Assembly (NCBI RefSeq): GCF_001544215.1
Contig: NZ_BCQB01000004.1
Location: 1 to 64,000 of the forward strand
Origin: Enterococcus durans NBRC 100479 = LMG 10746
Lineage (GTDB): Bacteria > Bacillota > Bacilli > Lactobacillales > Enterococcaceae
Length of the DNA stretch: 64,000 nucleotides
Direction of reading: 5' to 3'
Shown here: positions 27,014 through 37,713 of the stretch, piece by piece
Numbering within the stretch: position 1 is the stretch's first letter
Layout: every line of letters starts with the position of its first letter
Program-made: the position numbers and the translations under genes
The notes under the pieces: generated by a model
Told to the model about the DNA's origin: nothing
Databases searched by the model: none
Seen by the model: the letters and a program-made list of their open reading frames with translations, nothing else

Positions 27014-28255
27014 TTAATGCATCGCTTCATAGTGACGGGCGACTCTTGAGGTCGTAGGTTCTTCCGTTTCTATTGGCATAGCATTCAATTCAGGCTGTTG
27101 TTTCGGTAGATCATAACGATGAGTGGTCATCGCTAATAGTAGGTAGACAATTGGTAGCCAAGCAAATGAGGTAAGTGTATCTTCCATGAATGACTGCATC
27201 ATCACTGCAAAAAAAGCCCACAAGAAGGTAACTTGTCCATTTGATAAGTCACCATTTAATGTTAGTCTTCCAACATAGATGAGGAGCAGAATCGCTGCGA
27301 TCACTACACCTACTAATCCATAGAGGTTCAGGAATGAATTATAGCTGTTATGGTTACCCAAATATTGCGTTCCTCGTTGAAAAATAAATGGTTTCATTCC
27401 AAACCAAACCTGTTGGCTTTTTTCTGCGATCGTGTCGTAAAATTTCAACCAGATTTCTTCTCTACCCGTGAAAATATTGACTTTTTCTGAAACAGCAGCT
27501 AAAAAGGAAAGTGGTAACGCCAACACAGCAACGGCAAAGTATCCTAGGAATGGAGCTCTGATCGTTTTAAAGAATTGCTTTGGCCAGATATCTAATAAAA
27601 CAAATACGATCATGGCAATCAATGCCCCTCTCGATTGACAGACCCAAATCCCTAAAATACCCGCAACTAACGCAGGTACCCCTAGCAAGTGTACATACCA
27701 TCGTTCAAATGAACTAGCAAAGCTGCTGATCAATAAGGAAAGCATCATCAATGAACTGCCAATCGTATTGGTATTGATCCATATATCTGACAATTTGTTA
27801 CTTGGCATCCAGATACTTTGTCCTTCTGGAACCTTTATTTCAGTGAATACGCGATAAACAGTAATGCCTAAAAAGATATAAAAAACCAGCATATAAACTG
27901 CTCGATCCAATTTATCAAATTCGATCCATTTCACGATCAGTACTAATGCCACAATAAGAGGTATCAATAAGTCAATATATATTGAACTATCTCTAACATC
28001 GCGAAAATGAGCATAAAAGAAATAAATCATTATCGCAATTGCGAGATAGAAAAAGTCAAAACCTCTTATTTTGTAGAGATTCAATGCAAATAAAATAAAG
28101 ATGCCGTATGTCACTAATAATGAACTATTGTTATACAAAAAGGTAGCTGAAGGAACACTTAGACCTACTGTCCAAATGAAAAAAATAGCTGATACAAGTA
28201 ATAATAACAGTAATGCACTCATTTTATTAATCAATTTTTCTACTATCGTTTGAAT
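27014..28255 (-). CDS. epaQ: O-antigen ligase/polymerase-like membrane protein (EpaQ-like)
   Basis: About 413 residues with 10-12 membrane helices. A large extracytoplasmic loop around residues 230-310 contains VNIFTGREEIW and LGNHNSYNSFLNLYG, the NH...N pattern of Wzy_C-type ligases/polymerases. The start is unusual. AGGAGG (28264-28269) lies eight bases before an in-frame ATT (28253-28255) giving QTIVEKLINKM. The next possible starts, TTG 28234 and ATG 28222, are 29 and 41 bases away. Promoter-like TATAAT lies about 35 bp upstream. The name follows the E. faecium-type order rml-epaP-epaQ-epaL. Confidence 0.8.
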   Translation of the reverse strand: MQTIVEKLINKMSALLLLLLVSAIFFIWTVGLSVPSATFLYNNSSLLVTYGIFILFALNLYKIRGFDFFYLAIAIMIYFFYAHFRDVRDSSIYIDLLIPLIVALVLIVKWIEFDKLDRAVYMLVFYIFLGITVYRVFTEIKVPEGQSIWMPSNKLSDIWINTNTIGSSLMMLSLLISSFASSFERWYVHLLGVPALVAGILGIWVCQSRGALIAMIVFVLLDIWPKQFFKTIRAPFLGYFAVAVLALPLSFLAAVSEKVNIFTGREEIWLKFYDTIAEKSQQVWFGMKPFIFQRGTQYLGNHNSYNSFLNLYGLVGVVIAAILLLIYVGRLTLNGDLSNGQVTFLWAFFAVMMQSFMEDTLTSFAWLPIVYLLLAMTTHRYDLPKQQPELNAMPIETEEPTTSRVARHYEAMH

Positions 28256-28359
28256 TTTCTTTCCCTCCTTCTATTCTATTTGATTATACTGTTTTTGAAA
28301 AATAAACAAAAGTTTTATTTTAACAATCGATCAAATAGCAAGAAATTTCCAAGAAAAAA

Positions 28360-28411
28360 AGACAGATCATTTAAAAATAGTTCATCCTATTTCTATAAAT
28401 GATCCGTCTTA
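28360..28411. terminator. Terminator after the epaP-like gene
   Basis: GACAGATCATTTAAAAATAG and, inverted, GACGGATCATTTATAGAAATAG pair into a long stem. On the minus strand it is followed by TTTTTTTCTT. It separates the epaP-like and epaQ-like genes into different transcripts. Confidence 0.85.
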
Positions 28412-28476
28412 TTACGGAAAATCAGCTTTTTACTCATCGTTTTAGAATGGCGATAGTAACTGTATTTTCCGTGTTC

Positions 28477-30504
28477 TCACCAATTGGCTACGTTATCAGT
28501 AGTGGTGTTATTGATATTACTCAAATCATTTTCAGGATAAGTCACTTCAAATATCCTATACCCGTCGTTATCTGGACCATAAAGTTGAGTAAATTGTGCT
28601 TCACCAAGCAAATTATAATCTGTTAACGGACGCTTGCTTACTACGTAGTGGATCCCTAGTTTTTCTGCATCTTTGAAATTCAACGTTACAGAAAACATAT
28701 CTGGGCGGTCTAGTATATAAGAAGTATCCTCCTTCGCAATAAACGCTCGCGTATGGGCATAACGATTGTAGTATTTCTCGTACTCTTTATCTGGATCTAT
28801 TTTTTTCCAAGCGTTCATATCTGGATAAAAACGGACTGTATTAAATGATTTTACACCTAACGTTGGTGTAAAATTATAGAGTTCATCTTCTGACAACCAC
28901 ACTTTTCCAGGATCTTGCTGATTGATTTGTTGGATTTCTTTTGCTAATGTTTTTTCAAAAATGGCCCCTGTTCCTTCTACGACTGGATTGACGAAACAGC
29001 CAGAAGCCACGATCAATGCTACAAACGAGAGATAGAACAAACGAGCATGATGGAATAAGACAAAAGCCAACATCAACGTCCCCAACACAACTATTGTAGT
29101 GATTTCCATGACAGAAAAATAATCAGCCATTCTTGAATTCATCAATGCATACGTATAAATCCCTGCATTCACAATTAATAGGATAAATTTATACCATGTT
29201 GGAATAACATCTTCTTGCCAAATATACGCAATAAACCAAATCGTCAGTAGACAAGCCGCAAAACTAAATGTTAAATAGGCTCTAGCCGTTGGTACATAAG
29301 ACAATAGAGTGATTTCAGCAATTTCCTTGGGTAATCCCACAGTGATCCAAAAAATCGCAAACAAACAAAATAACATCAAAACTCGACCAAATAATTTTTG
29401 TTCACTATTTTTTTTGCCCAATAACACAAATGGACTAGCCAAAAAAACGGTCGGGAAAAAGTGATAAAAGAGTGCCACTTCTGAATTATTAGAAAAAGTG
29501 ATGTCTTTAAAAGGAATCTTCCAGTTTGTCAGAAAATAGAAAAATTTACCAATTGTCCAATTTCCACCTGTACTGACACGTTTCCCAGGATACAATGTAT
29601 TTAACGAAGCCATCAAGGCATCTTTAGAAGTGAGCCAAAAATGGACCATGATCCCACCAATGAAAAGAACAGCTCCGATAATCAAAACAGCATCGAACCA
29701 ATCCCAAGTAATTTTTCTCCCGTAGTAGATCAGCAATCCAATAAAATAAAAGACAAGCAAATATGCGAGCATCACTTGATGCGCTGGATAAATGACTAAG
29801 ATAAACCCGAGCCCAAAAATCACAACCAACAACATCATCAACGCCCTGAGCCACTTCTTCTCATGCTGGTAAAAATAATGGTAAAAAGCGACCATCAGAC
29901 CTAACGTGAAGAATATCAGATCGCCTACATGCTGCATGAACCACCATTGCACAGCTGGTGAAAAGGTTAGTGCAAAAGAACCAATCAGTGACAATGCTTT
30001 TTTCTTTCTTGTTAAGATCATTAAAACTTCAAAGCCTAATAACACCATGACAACCAGTTTCATCGCCCAATAAAAGGATAGCCCACGATCTCTTCCAAGG
30101 AAAAAGAAGCCCCAGTTGAAAGGTTTGCCGATCACTGTGATATCTTTTACTGGCGAATTATAAGCAATGATCATATTTTGACCATTTAGTGAATAATCAT
30201 CATTTACTAAGGGATAATCATTTTCAGCTTGTGAAAGATAAAATGGCGTTTGGACTAACCATTCATCTGACCGCACCTCTCGATTTTGGCCAAAAATCAC
30301 ATCTGTCTTCTTACCATCTTCTCGTTGTGAGATATATTTGTCCCATGTGCCGAGAGAACTGCCATTTAGATTGAACGTAACAATGACTACGATGACTAAA
30401 AGACCAATCAAATATCGAAGTTTTAGAAATACATCAAGAAAAGAAAAACCTGACTGTTCCTTTCTTTTTGATGTCTGTCGTGCACTTCTTGTTTGTTTTT
30501 CCAT
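28477..30504 (-). CDS. epaP: Large integral membrane protein, YfhO/GT-C-like (EpaP-like)
   Basis: About 675 residues. A charged cytoplasmic N-terminus (residues 1-22) is followed by one helix, an extracytoplasmic loop (about 45-120) containing VRSDEWLV and PFNWGFFFLG, about 11 further helices, and a soluble C-terminal region of about 150 residues with FEVTYPENDL. The layout fits GT-C type transferases using polyprenyl-phosphate sugars. A role in adding side groups to the exported chain is likely but unproven. Start ATG at 30504 after GGAG. It follows rmlD by 56 bp, probably on the same transcript. Confidence 0.78.
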   Translation of the reverse strand: MEKQTRSARQTSKRKEQSGFSFLDVFLKLRYLIGLLVIVVIVTFNLNGSSLGTWDKYISQREDGKKTDVIFGQNREVRSDEWLVQTPFYLSQAENDYPLVNDDYSLNGQNMIIAYNSPVKDITVIGKPFNWGFFFLGRDRGLSFYWAMKLVVMVLLGFEVLMILTRKKKALSLIGSFALTFSPAVQWWFMQHVGDLIFFTLGLMVAFYHYFYQHEKKWLRALMMLLVVIFGLGFILVIYPAHQVMLAYLLVFYFIGLLIYYGRKITWDWFDAVLIIGAVLFIGGIMVHFWLTSKDALMASLNTLYPGKRVSTGGNWTIGKFFYFLTNWKIPFKDITFSNNSEVALFYHFFPTVFLASPFVLLGKKNSEQKLFGRVLMLFCLFAIFWITVGLPKEIAEITLLSYVPTARAYLTFSFAACLLTIWFIAYIWQEDVIPTWYKFILLIVNAGIYTYALMNSRMADYFSVMEITTIVVLGTLMLAFVLFHHARLFYLSFVALIVASGCFVNPVVEGTGAIFEKTLAKEIQQINQQDPGKVWLSEDELYNFTPTLGVKSFNTVRFYPDMNAWKKIDPDKEYEKYYNRYAHTRAFIAKEDTSYILDRPDMFSVTLNFKDAEKLGIHYVVSKRPLTDYNLLGEAQFTQLYGPDNDGYRIFEVTYPENDLSNINNTTTDNVANW

Positions 30505-30560
30505 ATCATTCTCCAATTTCTTGTTTCTTTTCTTTTAATAATGAGGAAAAACATTCATAT

Positions 30561-31409
30561 CTATTGATTATTTTTGGCTGCCACTAGCATTTTTTCCAAT
30601 GCTTCCTGCCAAGTAGGGATAACAAAACCTAATTCCTCTGCTTTTTTCAAACTCATGACAGAATATTGTGGGCGAACGGCTTTTTGTGGATATTCTTCTG
30701 AAGTGACTGGTGCCACTTCAACATTTGTTTCTTTTAAGATTTCTTTGGCGAATTCATACCATGAACAGCTATCTTCATTCGACAAGTGATAAATACCGTA
30801 AGGCGCTTGTTGTTCAATCACGTAGACCATGAATTCTGCAAGTGTTCTTGTCCATGTTGGTCGACCAAACTGATCATTGACGACCGTCAAGCGATCATGG
30901 GTTTCTGCCAAACGTTGCATCGTGAAGACAAAGTTATGTCCATAAATACCGAATACCCAAGAAGTACGGATAATATAGTAATCATCTAAAATATCTTGGA
31001 CAGCTTGTTCTCCCAATAATTTTGTACGGCCATATTCATTCAAAGGATTCGTTGCATCATCAACTTCATATTCTTTGTCTTTATTTTTGCCATCAAAGAC
31101 ATAGTCCGTGCTGATATACACTAATTTAGCCCCTGATGCTTTAGCTGCAAGCGCCACATTTTTTGTTCCATCCACATTGATTTTTTCATCTAATTCTTTG
31201 CCTTCTTCTTCGGCTTTATCTACCGCAGTATACGCTGCACAATGGAAAATGATTTCTGGTTTCAATTCAGTGATATAAGCCATTGTTTTTTCAGCATCTG
31301 TAATGTCTAATTCTTTCGCATCTGTTGATACATAAGATAGTCCTTTTTCATCTAATAAGTGGCGCAACTCTGTTCCAAGTTGTCCGTTTCCTCCTGTTAA
31401 TAAAATCAT
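30561..31409 (-). CDS. rmlD: dTDP-4-dehydrorhamnose reductase
   Basis: A 282-residue SDR catalysing the last, NADPH-dependent step to dTDP-L-rhamnose. GGNGQLGTEL (residues 6-15), DITD, YISTDYVFDG (about 98-107), YGRTKLLGE (about 129-137; Tyr/Lys pair) and RTSWVFG (about 150-156) are all intact. Length is normal. Start ATG after GAGGAG. It corresponds to epaH. Unlike the other three rml genes it is preceded by a 151-bp gap with a hairpin and a possible promoter. Confidence 0.95.
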   Translation of the reverse strand: MILLTGGNGQLGTELRHLLDEKGLSYVSTDAKELDITDAEKTMAYITELKPEIIFHCAAYTAVDKAEEEGKELDEKINVDGTKNVALAAKASGAKLVYISTDYVFDGKNKDKEYEVDDATNPLNEYGRTKLLGEQAVQDILDDYYIIRTSWVFGIYGHNFVFTMQRLAETHDRLTVVNDQFGRPTWTRTLAEFMVYVIEQQAPYGIYHLSNEDSCSWYEFAKEILKETNVEVAPVTSEEYPQKAVRPQYSVMSLKKAEELGFVIPTWQEALEKMLVAAKNNQ

Positions 31410-31436
31410 TGTTGTTCTCTCCTCTTTTTTCGTTTT

Positions 31437-31474
31437 AAAAAAGGGTCTGTAACAATTGTCACAGCTCCCCTTTT
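31437..31474 (-). terminator. Hairpin between rmlB and rmlD
   Basis: On the minus strand AAAAGGG...CTGTGACAATTGTTACAG...CCCTTTT forms a stem followed by more T, so it looks like a terminator or attenuator inside the rml operon. A TTGATT-18-TATAAA pair lies directly upstream and could restart transcription, although the transcript would then begin with the hairpin itself. Confidence 0.6.
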
Positions 31475-31560
31475 ATAATTTGTGATACATAAGTAAATCA
31501 ACATATTTTCACGTTACCAACCGCATCTTCTCAGATATCGACAAGCTACGTGTAGTGGAT

Positions 31561-32613
<1,053 letters not shown>

Positions 32614-33186
32614 TTAGATTTCACCATAAACAAATGGATTTTCTGCTTCAAATTCTTTTAAGGTCGGATGGTTGTGGTCTTTTTCAGACATGATTGCCTT
32701 TGAAAGATCGATTGGCCATTCAATTGCTAGATCCGGATCATCAAACGCGATGCCGCCATCTGCCTCAGCATTATAGTAGTTGTCACATTTATAAAGAAAG
32801 TTTACATTTGGTGTAAGTGTGACAAAGCCATGGGCGTATCCTTTTGGTACTAACAACTGACGATGATTGTGTTCAGACAAGATGAATCCATCCCATTGAC
32901 CATAGGTAGGACTTCCTTTTCTGATATCAACAACTACATCTAAAACAGCCCCTGACGTAACTCGGATCAGTTTTGTTTGCGCTGCTTCTCCTTTTTGGAA
33001 ATGAAGGCCACGAAGAACGCCAGCTTCAGCTGACAGCGAATGATTGTCTTGGACGAAATCGAAGTCTAAGCCGTATTCAGCAAATTTTGCTTTTGAATAA
33101 CTTTCTGTAAAAAAACCACGATGATCGCCAAAAACATCCATTTCGATGATTTTAACATCTGTTAATTTTGTATTAGTTACTTTCAT
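32614..33186 (-). CDS. rmlC: dTDP-4-dehydrorhamnose 3,5-epimerase
   Basis: A 190-residue cupin enzyme. The segments GDHRGFFTESYS (about 20-31), VQDNHSLS, VLRGLHFQ (about 56-63; catalytic His), VVDIRKGSPTYGQW and VPKGYAHGFVTL (about 113-124) are conserved. Epimerises C3 and C5 of the 4-keto sugar. Its stop lies 24 bp before the rmlB start, with 13 bp to rmlA. Corresponds to epaF. Confidence 0.96.
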   Translation of the reverse strand: MKVTNTKLTDVKIIEMDVFGDHRGFFTESYSKAKFAEYGLDFDFVQDNHSLSAEAGVLRGLHFQKGEAAQTKLIRVTSGAVLDVVVDIRKGSPTYGQWDGFILSEHNHRQLLVPKGYAHGFVTLTPNVNFLYKCDNYYNAEADGGIAFDDPDLAIEWPIDLSKAIMSEKDHNHPTLKEFEAENPFVYGEI

Positions 33187-33199
33187 TACTAAAGACTCC

Positions 33200-34066
33200 C
33201 TATTCAGAGGCCAATTTTAAAAGATATTGACCATATTGATTTTTTTTCAGTGGTTGAGCTAGCGTAGCTAGTTGTTCTTTATTGATATAGCCCATGCGGT
33301 AAGCTATTTCTTCTAAGCAAGCGACCTTTAGATTTTGTCGTTTTTCGATTGTTTCGATAAAGGTAGATGCTTCTAGCAATGACTCATGGGTCCCAGTATC
33401 AAGCCATGCATAACCGCGTCCCATCAATTCTACAGAGAGATTGCCTTTTTCTAAATAAGCTTTGTTCACATCAGTGATTTCTAGTTCCCCACGTTCTGAA
33501 GGCTTGATATTTTTAGCAATCTCGATGACTTCATTGTCGTAGAAATACAGACCTGTTACTGCATAATTTGATTTCGGTTTTTCCGGTTTTTCTTCGATTG
33601 ATAAAGCATGCATATTTTCATCAAATTCAACGACACCAAAACGTTCTGGATCATTTACATGATAACCGAAAACTGTTGCGCCACTTTCTTTCGCTGCAGC
33701 CCGTTGCAACATTTTGGATAATCCGCCGCCGTAATAGATATTATCGCCTAAGACAAGACACACACTATCATCACCGATAAATTCTTCTCCAATGATGAAC
33801 GCCTGTGCTAAACCATCTGGACTTTCTTGTACTGCATATTCGATCTGAAGGCCTAATTCACTACCATTACCAAATAGATCCTTGAATCGTGGTGTATCTT
33901 GAGGTGTCGAAATGATCAAAATTTCTTTGATACCTGCCAACATCAAAGTTGACATTGGATAATAAATCATTGGTTTATCATAAATTGGCATCAACTGTTT
34001 CGAAGTTGCTTTAGTCAAAGGATACAAGCGAGTCCCGCTTCCTCCTGCAAGAATGATTCCCTTCAT
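33200..34066 (-). CDS. rmlA: Glucose-1-phosphate thymidylyltransferase
   Basis: 288 residues, normal for the short RmlA class. N-terminal [11 protein letters not shown] (about 7-17) with [20 protein letters not shown] (about 107-116), FGVVEFDE, and [11 protein letters not shown]. Makes dTDP-glucose from dTTP and glucose-1-phosphate and starts the dTDP-rhamnose pathway. Start after AAGGAG. A good promoter 40 bp upstream suggests that rmlACBD can be transcribed apart from epaABCD. Corresponds to epaE. Confidence 0.96.
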   Translation of the reverse strand: MKGIILAGGSGTRLYPLTKATSKQLMPIYDKPMIYYPMSTLMLAGIKEILIISTPQDTPRFKDLFGNGSELGLQIEYAVQESPDGLAQAFIIGEEFIGDDSVCLVLGDNIYYGGGLSKMLQRAAAKESGATVFGYHVNDPERFGVVEFDENMHALSIEEKPEKPKSNYAVTGLYFYDNEVIEIAKNIKPSERGELEITDVNKAYLEKGNLSVELMGRGYAWLDTGTHESLLEASTFIETIEKRQNLKVACLEEIAYRMGYINKEQLATLAQPLKKNQYGQYLLKLASE

Positions 34067-34105
34067 GAATATAAGTTCTCCTTTTATTTGGAATTTTACT
34101 TTGTT

Positions 34106-34134
34106 ATTATCTCATCAAACTATCTATTTGTCAT
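34106..34134 (-). promoter_or_regulatory. Internal promoter for rmlACBD
   Basis: On the minus strand ATGACA (34129-34134), 17-bp spacer, GATAAT (34106-34111) with an upstream TG at the extended -10 position. Confidence 0.6.
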
Positions 34135-34163
34135 GAAATTCTTGACAATTTATACATCTTTTA

Positions 34164-34871
34164 TCAACGTCTCAACCATTTTCTTTTGGCAAGAGCCTTC
34201 AGCAAATGGAGCCGCCAAGAAATTTTCTGACGAATCTTTGAATGGGTATTGATTTCACTTACATTGAAATCATGCCTGCGATAAAGTGTCAACGGTTGTC
34301 GAATAAAGCCGACATGTTTTCCACCTAATAAACCGATCCACATATCATGCATCGGAACATCGATTGGAATAGGCAAAATGTCTTTTTTCAAAGAAGAACG
34401 AAATGCCATTCCCGCCCCGATATAGTGACTGCGGATCAAATTATTCAGCCAACCTTCTTTTGACTGACGATACGCAAAATAAGAAGAGTGACGTTCATTC
34501 AATTCACTATCAACAATCATAAGATCAGAAACTACTACTAATTGTTCTGGATGTGTTTCAAAATACGCTGCTATTTTATTGACCTTTCCTTCTAACCACA
34601 CATCATCCTGATCTGCTAAAAAGATGATATCGCCTTTTGTCTGTTCAATGGCATGACCAAAATTAGCAATAAGACCTTTTTTTGGTCCTTCAAAAATTTT
34701 GATCCGTGCATCTTTTTCAGCATATTCCGCTAGAATCGCTAATGTGCCATCTGTGGAACCGTCATCAGAAACAACCAACTCATCATTGGTTGACAGCTGT
34801 TTTAGAATACTGTCTAGTTGTTCTTTTAAATATTTTTCACCATTAAAAGTAGCCATACAAACTGAATGCAC
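34164..34871 (-). CDS. epaD: Glycosyltransferase family 2 (EpaD-like)
   Basis: 235 residues. The GT-A domain begins VCMATFNGEKYLKEQL, with VVSDDGSTDGT, FEGPKKGLIANFGHAI and the metal site LADQDDVW (about residues 85-92). I chose the GTG at 34871 because GGAAGG lies nine bases before it and the family's N-terminus begins three codons later. It starts 4 bp after the epaC stop, so translation is likely coupled. Probably a rhamnosyltransferase in core rhamnan synthesis. The donor is inferred from context. Confidence 0.85.
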   Translation of the reverse strand: MHSVCMATFNGEKYLKEQLDSILKQLSTNDELVVSDDGSTDGTLAILAEYAEKDARIKIFEGPKKGLIANFGHAIEQTKGDIIFLADQDDVWLEGKVNKIAAYFETHPEQLVVVSDLMIVDSELNERHSSYFAYRQSKEGWLNNLIRSHYIGAGMAFRSSLKKDILPIPIDVPMHDMWIGLLGGKHVGFIRQPLTLYRRHDFNVSEINTHSKIRQKISWRLHLLKALAKRKWLRR

Positions 34872-34875
34872 AAAC

Positions 34876-35703
34876 TCACACCTTCCAATTTTCAGCAAAG
34901 GATTGCAAGGTCAATCGCCAGATTTTTCTGTTTTTGACTGTCAAAAATTGCTTTGCTGTACGCAGTAATAATTGTTTTCGATGTTTTTTTAGTAATCCTT
35001 GATCATAATTTTGGTAAAATAGAGTTTCCGCCTGTAAAATAGAGCGGTATCGATTCACGTTCACCTTCGTATAATCAAGCACGGAAAGATCATGTTCGAT
35101 TTTCTGAGGTAAAACAGCTACTTTTTTCTTTCGCTGGTGTATTTTCCAAAATAACCAATGATCCAAAAAATCGAGAGGAAATTCAACATTGAATCCTCCG
35201 ATTTCTTTTAAAAAATCAATGGAAAAAGCGGCGCCCGAATTAATCGCCATCAATCGGTCGCTAACGAGTTGTGGTTTATCCACCATTTGGACTTGGCGAT
35301 TCACATACTGATCTGCATAGACCGGTGAAATTTGACGTCCATGATCATAAACCATGGGAACAGCAGCTACTTGATCCTCTACCCAAATAATCTGCAATAA
35401 CTCATCAAAGTACGACTCGCTTAATCGACTATCTTGATCCAATAGAACAAGAGAAGAATGCTCTTTTTTAGCATGCGCTAACGCATAATTATAAGCTTTT
35501 GCGAGCCCTGGATTTTCCCCATCATGATAATACAAAACATTGTCTGTCTCAAAAAGCGGGTCTGCTTGTGGTTCACGGCTATTGTCATACACTACGAGTT
35601 GAATCTTTTTATTAAAGACAGATTTGGAAAAAAGATCATATGAAGGCATGTGGGACAAACTTTGTTGATAAAGAACAACCACAACTAATAATTGATTTTC
35701 CAT
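34876..35703 (-). CDS. epaC: Glycosyltransferase family 2, rhamnosyltransferase-like (EpaC-like)
   Basis: 275 residues. GT-A features: LLVVVVLYQQSL at the N-terminus, VVYDNSRE, GENPGLAKAYNYAL (about 62-75) and LLDQDSRL (about 86-93). The ATG at 35703 overlaps the epaB stop as TGATG, so I did not use the longer in-frame GTG start that lies inside epaB. Typical of RfbF/RgpB-type rhamnosyltransferases. Cytoplasmic. Confidence 0.85.
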   Translation of the reverse strand: MENQLLVVVVLYQQSLSHMPSYDLFSKSVFNKKIQLVVYDNSREPQADPLFETDNVLYYHDGENPGLAKAYNYALAHAKKEHSSLVLLDQDSRLSESYFDELLQIIWVEDQVAAVPMVYDHGRQISPVYADQYVNRQVQMVDKPQLVSDRLMAINSGAAFSIDFLKEIGGFNVEFPLDFLDHWLFWKIHQRKKKVAVLPQKIEHDLSVLDYTKVNVNRYRSILQAETLFYQNYDQGLLKKHRKQLLLRTAKQFLTVKNRKIWRLTLQSFAENWKV

Positions 35704-36503
35704 CAAAAAAAAGTCCACCCCCACTTATTGAAAAATTTCCCCATCGAAGTCAAGAATATGCGGAAAAGTTTAAAATTCCGATGGGCGCCTTTACCATATA
35801 AATGGATGATCGAATACTTTGGTGTATAAAGAAGTTTATACCCAGCCTTTTCGGCTTTTAAACAGAGATCATTATCTTCAAAGTACATAAAGTAACGCTC
35901 ATCAAAACCATTGATTTCTTTGAATTTTTTGACATCTATCACCATAAAACTCCCAGAGATCATACGAACATAGCTATTCGAGTCCTCAGGCAATTCCCGA
36001 CATTCAAACGTTGCAAGTCGTTTTTCAAACATCTGTTTGACAAAGTGGAAAGGAATAAAACGTAAGATATAATCGAACACAGCCAATCGCTGACGAATCA
36101 AATACTGTGTCGTACCATCTTCGTTCAATATTTTAGGTGCGAGCATCGCACATTCTGGATGCTCTTTTAAAAGTTGAACTAATTCCACGATCGTTTGTTC
36201 TTCGACTAAAACATCTGGATTAAAAATAACTGCATAAGGAGATTGGCTTGATAACAAGTTATGATTGTGACCATACCCAAATCCTTTATTTTCTGCATTG
36301 AAATAAATTTTGATATACGGATACTGCAGATACTCTTTTAATTTTTCTTGGTAGTCTGGCATAGAGCAGTTATCAAATATCAGAATTTCGATGTTTGGCT
36401 GATCCTCAAGACTTGCAATAAGCGTATCTAGGGTTTGAAAGATTTTTTGGCTATTTGCCGTCACAATACTGATTAAAATTGGCTGTTCGATTCTTTTTTC
36501 CAT
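35703..36503 (-). CDS. epaB: Glycosyltransferase family 2, rhamnosyltransferase-like (EpaB-like)
   Basis: 266 residues. ISIVTANSQKIFQTLDTL at the N-terminus, IFDNCSMPDYQEKL, NKGFGYGHNHNLL (about 74-86), FNPDVLVEE (about 94-102) and MYFEDNDLCLKAEKAGY (about 205-221) are the standard blocks of WbbL/RfbG-like rhamnosyltransferases that add the first rhamnose to lipid-linked GlcNAc. It follows epaA with no gap (stop TAA, then ATG) and overlaps epaC. Confidence 0.88.
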   Translation of the reverse strand: MEKRIEQPILISIVTANSQKIFQTLDTLIASLEDQPNIEILIFDNCSMPDYQEKLKEYLQYPYIKIYFNAENKGFGYGHNHNLLSSQSPYAVIFNPDVLVEEQTIVELVQLLKEHPECAMLAPKILNEDGTTQYLIRQRLAVFDYILRFIPFHFVKQMFEKRLATFECRELPEDSNSYVRMISGSFMVIDVKKFKEINGFDERYFMYFEDNDLCLKAEKAGYKLLYTPKYSIIHLYGKGAHRNFKLFRIFLTSMGKFFNKWGWTFF

Positions 36504-37634
36504 TTAGCGTCTATTCCATTTCTTCTTGTATTTCTGTATCACTTGTGTCCGATATTCTTTATTACCCAAAAAGCGCAAGGTCTTAAGAATATACTGATGC
36601 TTCTCATTGATCAGACCAATCAATTCGAATAATAGAATCGCTGCAAAAAGCATAGAAATGATCAAAACGATTGTTCCTAGTTCTCCAGTGTAATTCATGA
36701 TCATCGCTGTGAAGGAAAACATCAGTGCTATCGCATAAATCGTTAAAACCGCTCCTTTATGAGTAAAGCCTAAGCTCATCAAGCGATGATGTAAATGTTT
36801 TTTGTCCGCAGTAGAAAATGACACACGATTAGCTTTTCTTCTCACGATAGCAAAAAATGTATCCGTGACGGGTACTCCCATGACGATCAATAACGAAATA
36901 GAAGAAACAAACGTCACATTCTTTAATCCTTGTAAAGAAAGAACTGCCATCATGAAGCCTAAGAAAAGTGCCCCTGTATCTCCAAGATAAATCTTTGCAG
37001 GATAAAAATTATACGGCAGAAAACCAATGATACTTGCTACCAAACAAAAGATGACAATAGGTATATAAACCGTAGAAGCATGTAAAAAAAAGTACCCAAT
37101 AATACCGATCGTGATCAATCCGATCAATGAGATCCCAGCTGCTAATCCATCTAGCCCATCTATCAGATTCACTGCATTTGTAATACCAAATATCCAGAAT
37201 ATGGTCACTGGAAAACTCAACCAACCTAATTCGATATAACCGAAAAATGGTAGCGTAAACGAATCGATATGGATGTCTGCAACAAAATAGATAATCAAGG
37301 ATGCCAATAATATCCCGACGCTTTTTTGTTTCGGTGTCAACTCAAATTTATCATCCAACACACCTGTTATGATAATGACGGAAGCAGCGAATAAAATAGG
37401 AAGGATATAAAATTTGGGAATAATATCACGAAAAAAGAATAGCGTCGATGCCACAAATGAAAGAAAAATAGGTAAGCCTCCAGCAGAAGGCATTGGAACT
37501 TTATTGATGCGTCGTTCATTTGGTTTATCGACCATTACTGTTTGTACTGAAATGATTTTAAATATAGGAGTTAATATTAAAGATAATAATATCGTTGAGA
37601 AAAATCTTATGACCATACTAAATGAAACAAGCAT
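36504..37634 (-). CDS. epaA: UDP-GlcNAc:undecaprenyl-phosphate GlcNAc-1-phosphate transferase (TagO/WecA family)
   Basis: 376 residues with about 11 membrane helices. Conserved cytoplasmic loops are VDKPNERRINKVPMPSAGG (about 35-53), GVLDDKFELTPKQK (about 92-105), NAVNLIDGLDGLAAG (about 153-167; Mg site DGLD) and KKHLHHRLMSLG (about 285-296; His box). It loads GlcNAc-1-P on undecaprenyl phosphate, starting epa polysaccharide synthesis. Start ATG after GTAGGTG. First gene of the epa locus with a near-consensus promoter. Confidence 0.93.
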   Translation of the reverse strand: MLVSFSMVIRFFSTILLSLILTPIFKIISVQTVMVDKPNERRINKVPMPSAGGLPIFLSFVASTLFFFRDIIPKFYILPILFAASVIIITGVLDDKFELTPKQKSVGILLASLIIYFVADIHIDSFTLPFFGYIELGWLSFPVTIFWIFGITNAVNLIDGLDGLAAGISLIGLITIGIIGYFFLHASTVYIPIVIFCLVASIIGFLPYNFYPAKIYLGDTGALFLGFMMAVLSLQGLKNVTFVSSISLLIVMGVPVTDTFFAIVRRKANRVSFSTADKKHLHHRLMSLGFTHKGAVLTIYAIALMFSFTAMIMNYTGELGTIVLIISMLFAAILLFELIGLINEKHQYILKTLRFLGNKEYRTQVIQKYKKKWNRR

Positions 37635-37668
37635 ATCGGCACCTACTTTAATCTAAGAGTTCAAAAGT

Positions 37669-37698
37669 ATTATAAAAACACTTCTATGCATTTGACAA
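37669..37698 (-). promoter_or_regulatory. Main promoter of the epa locus
   Basis: On the minus strand TTGTCA (37693-37698), 18-bp spacer, TATAAT (37669-37674), about 35 bp before epaA and just after the yihY-like stop. Confidence 0.7.
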
Positions 37699-37713
37699 GA
37701 AGAACTCTCATAT

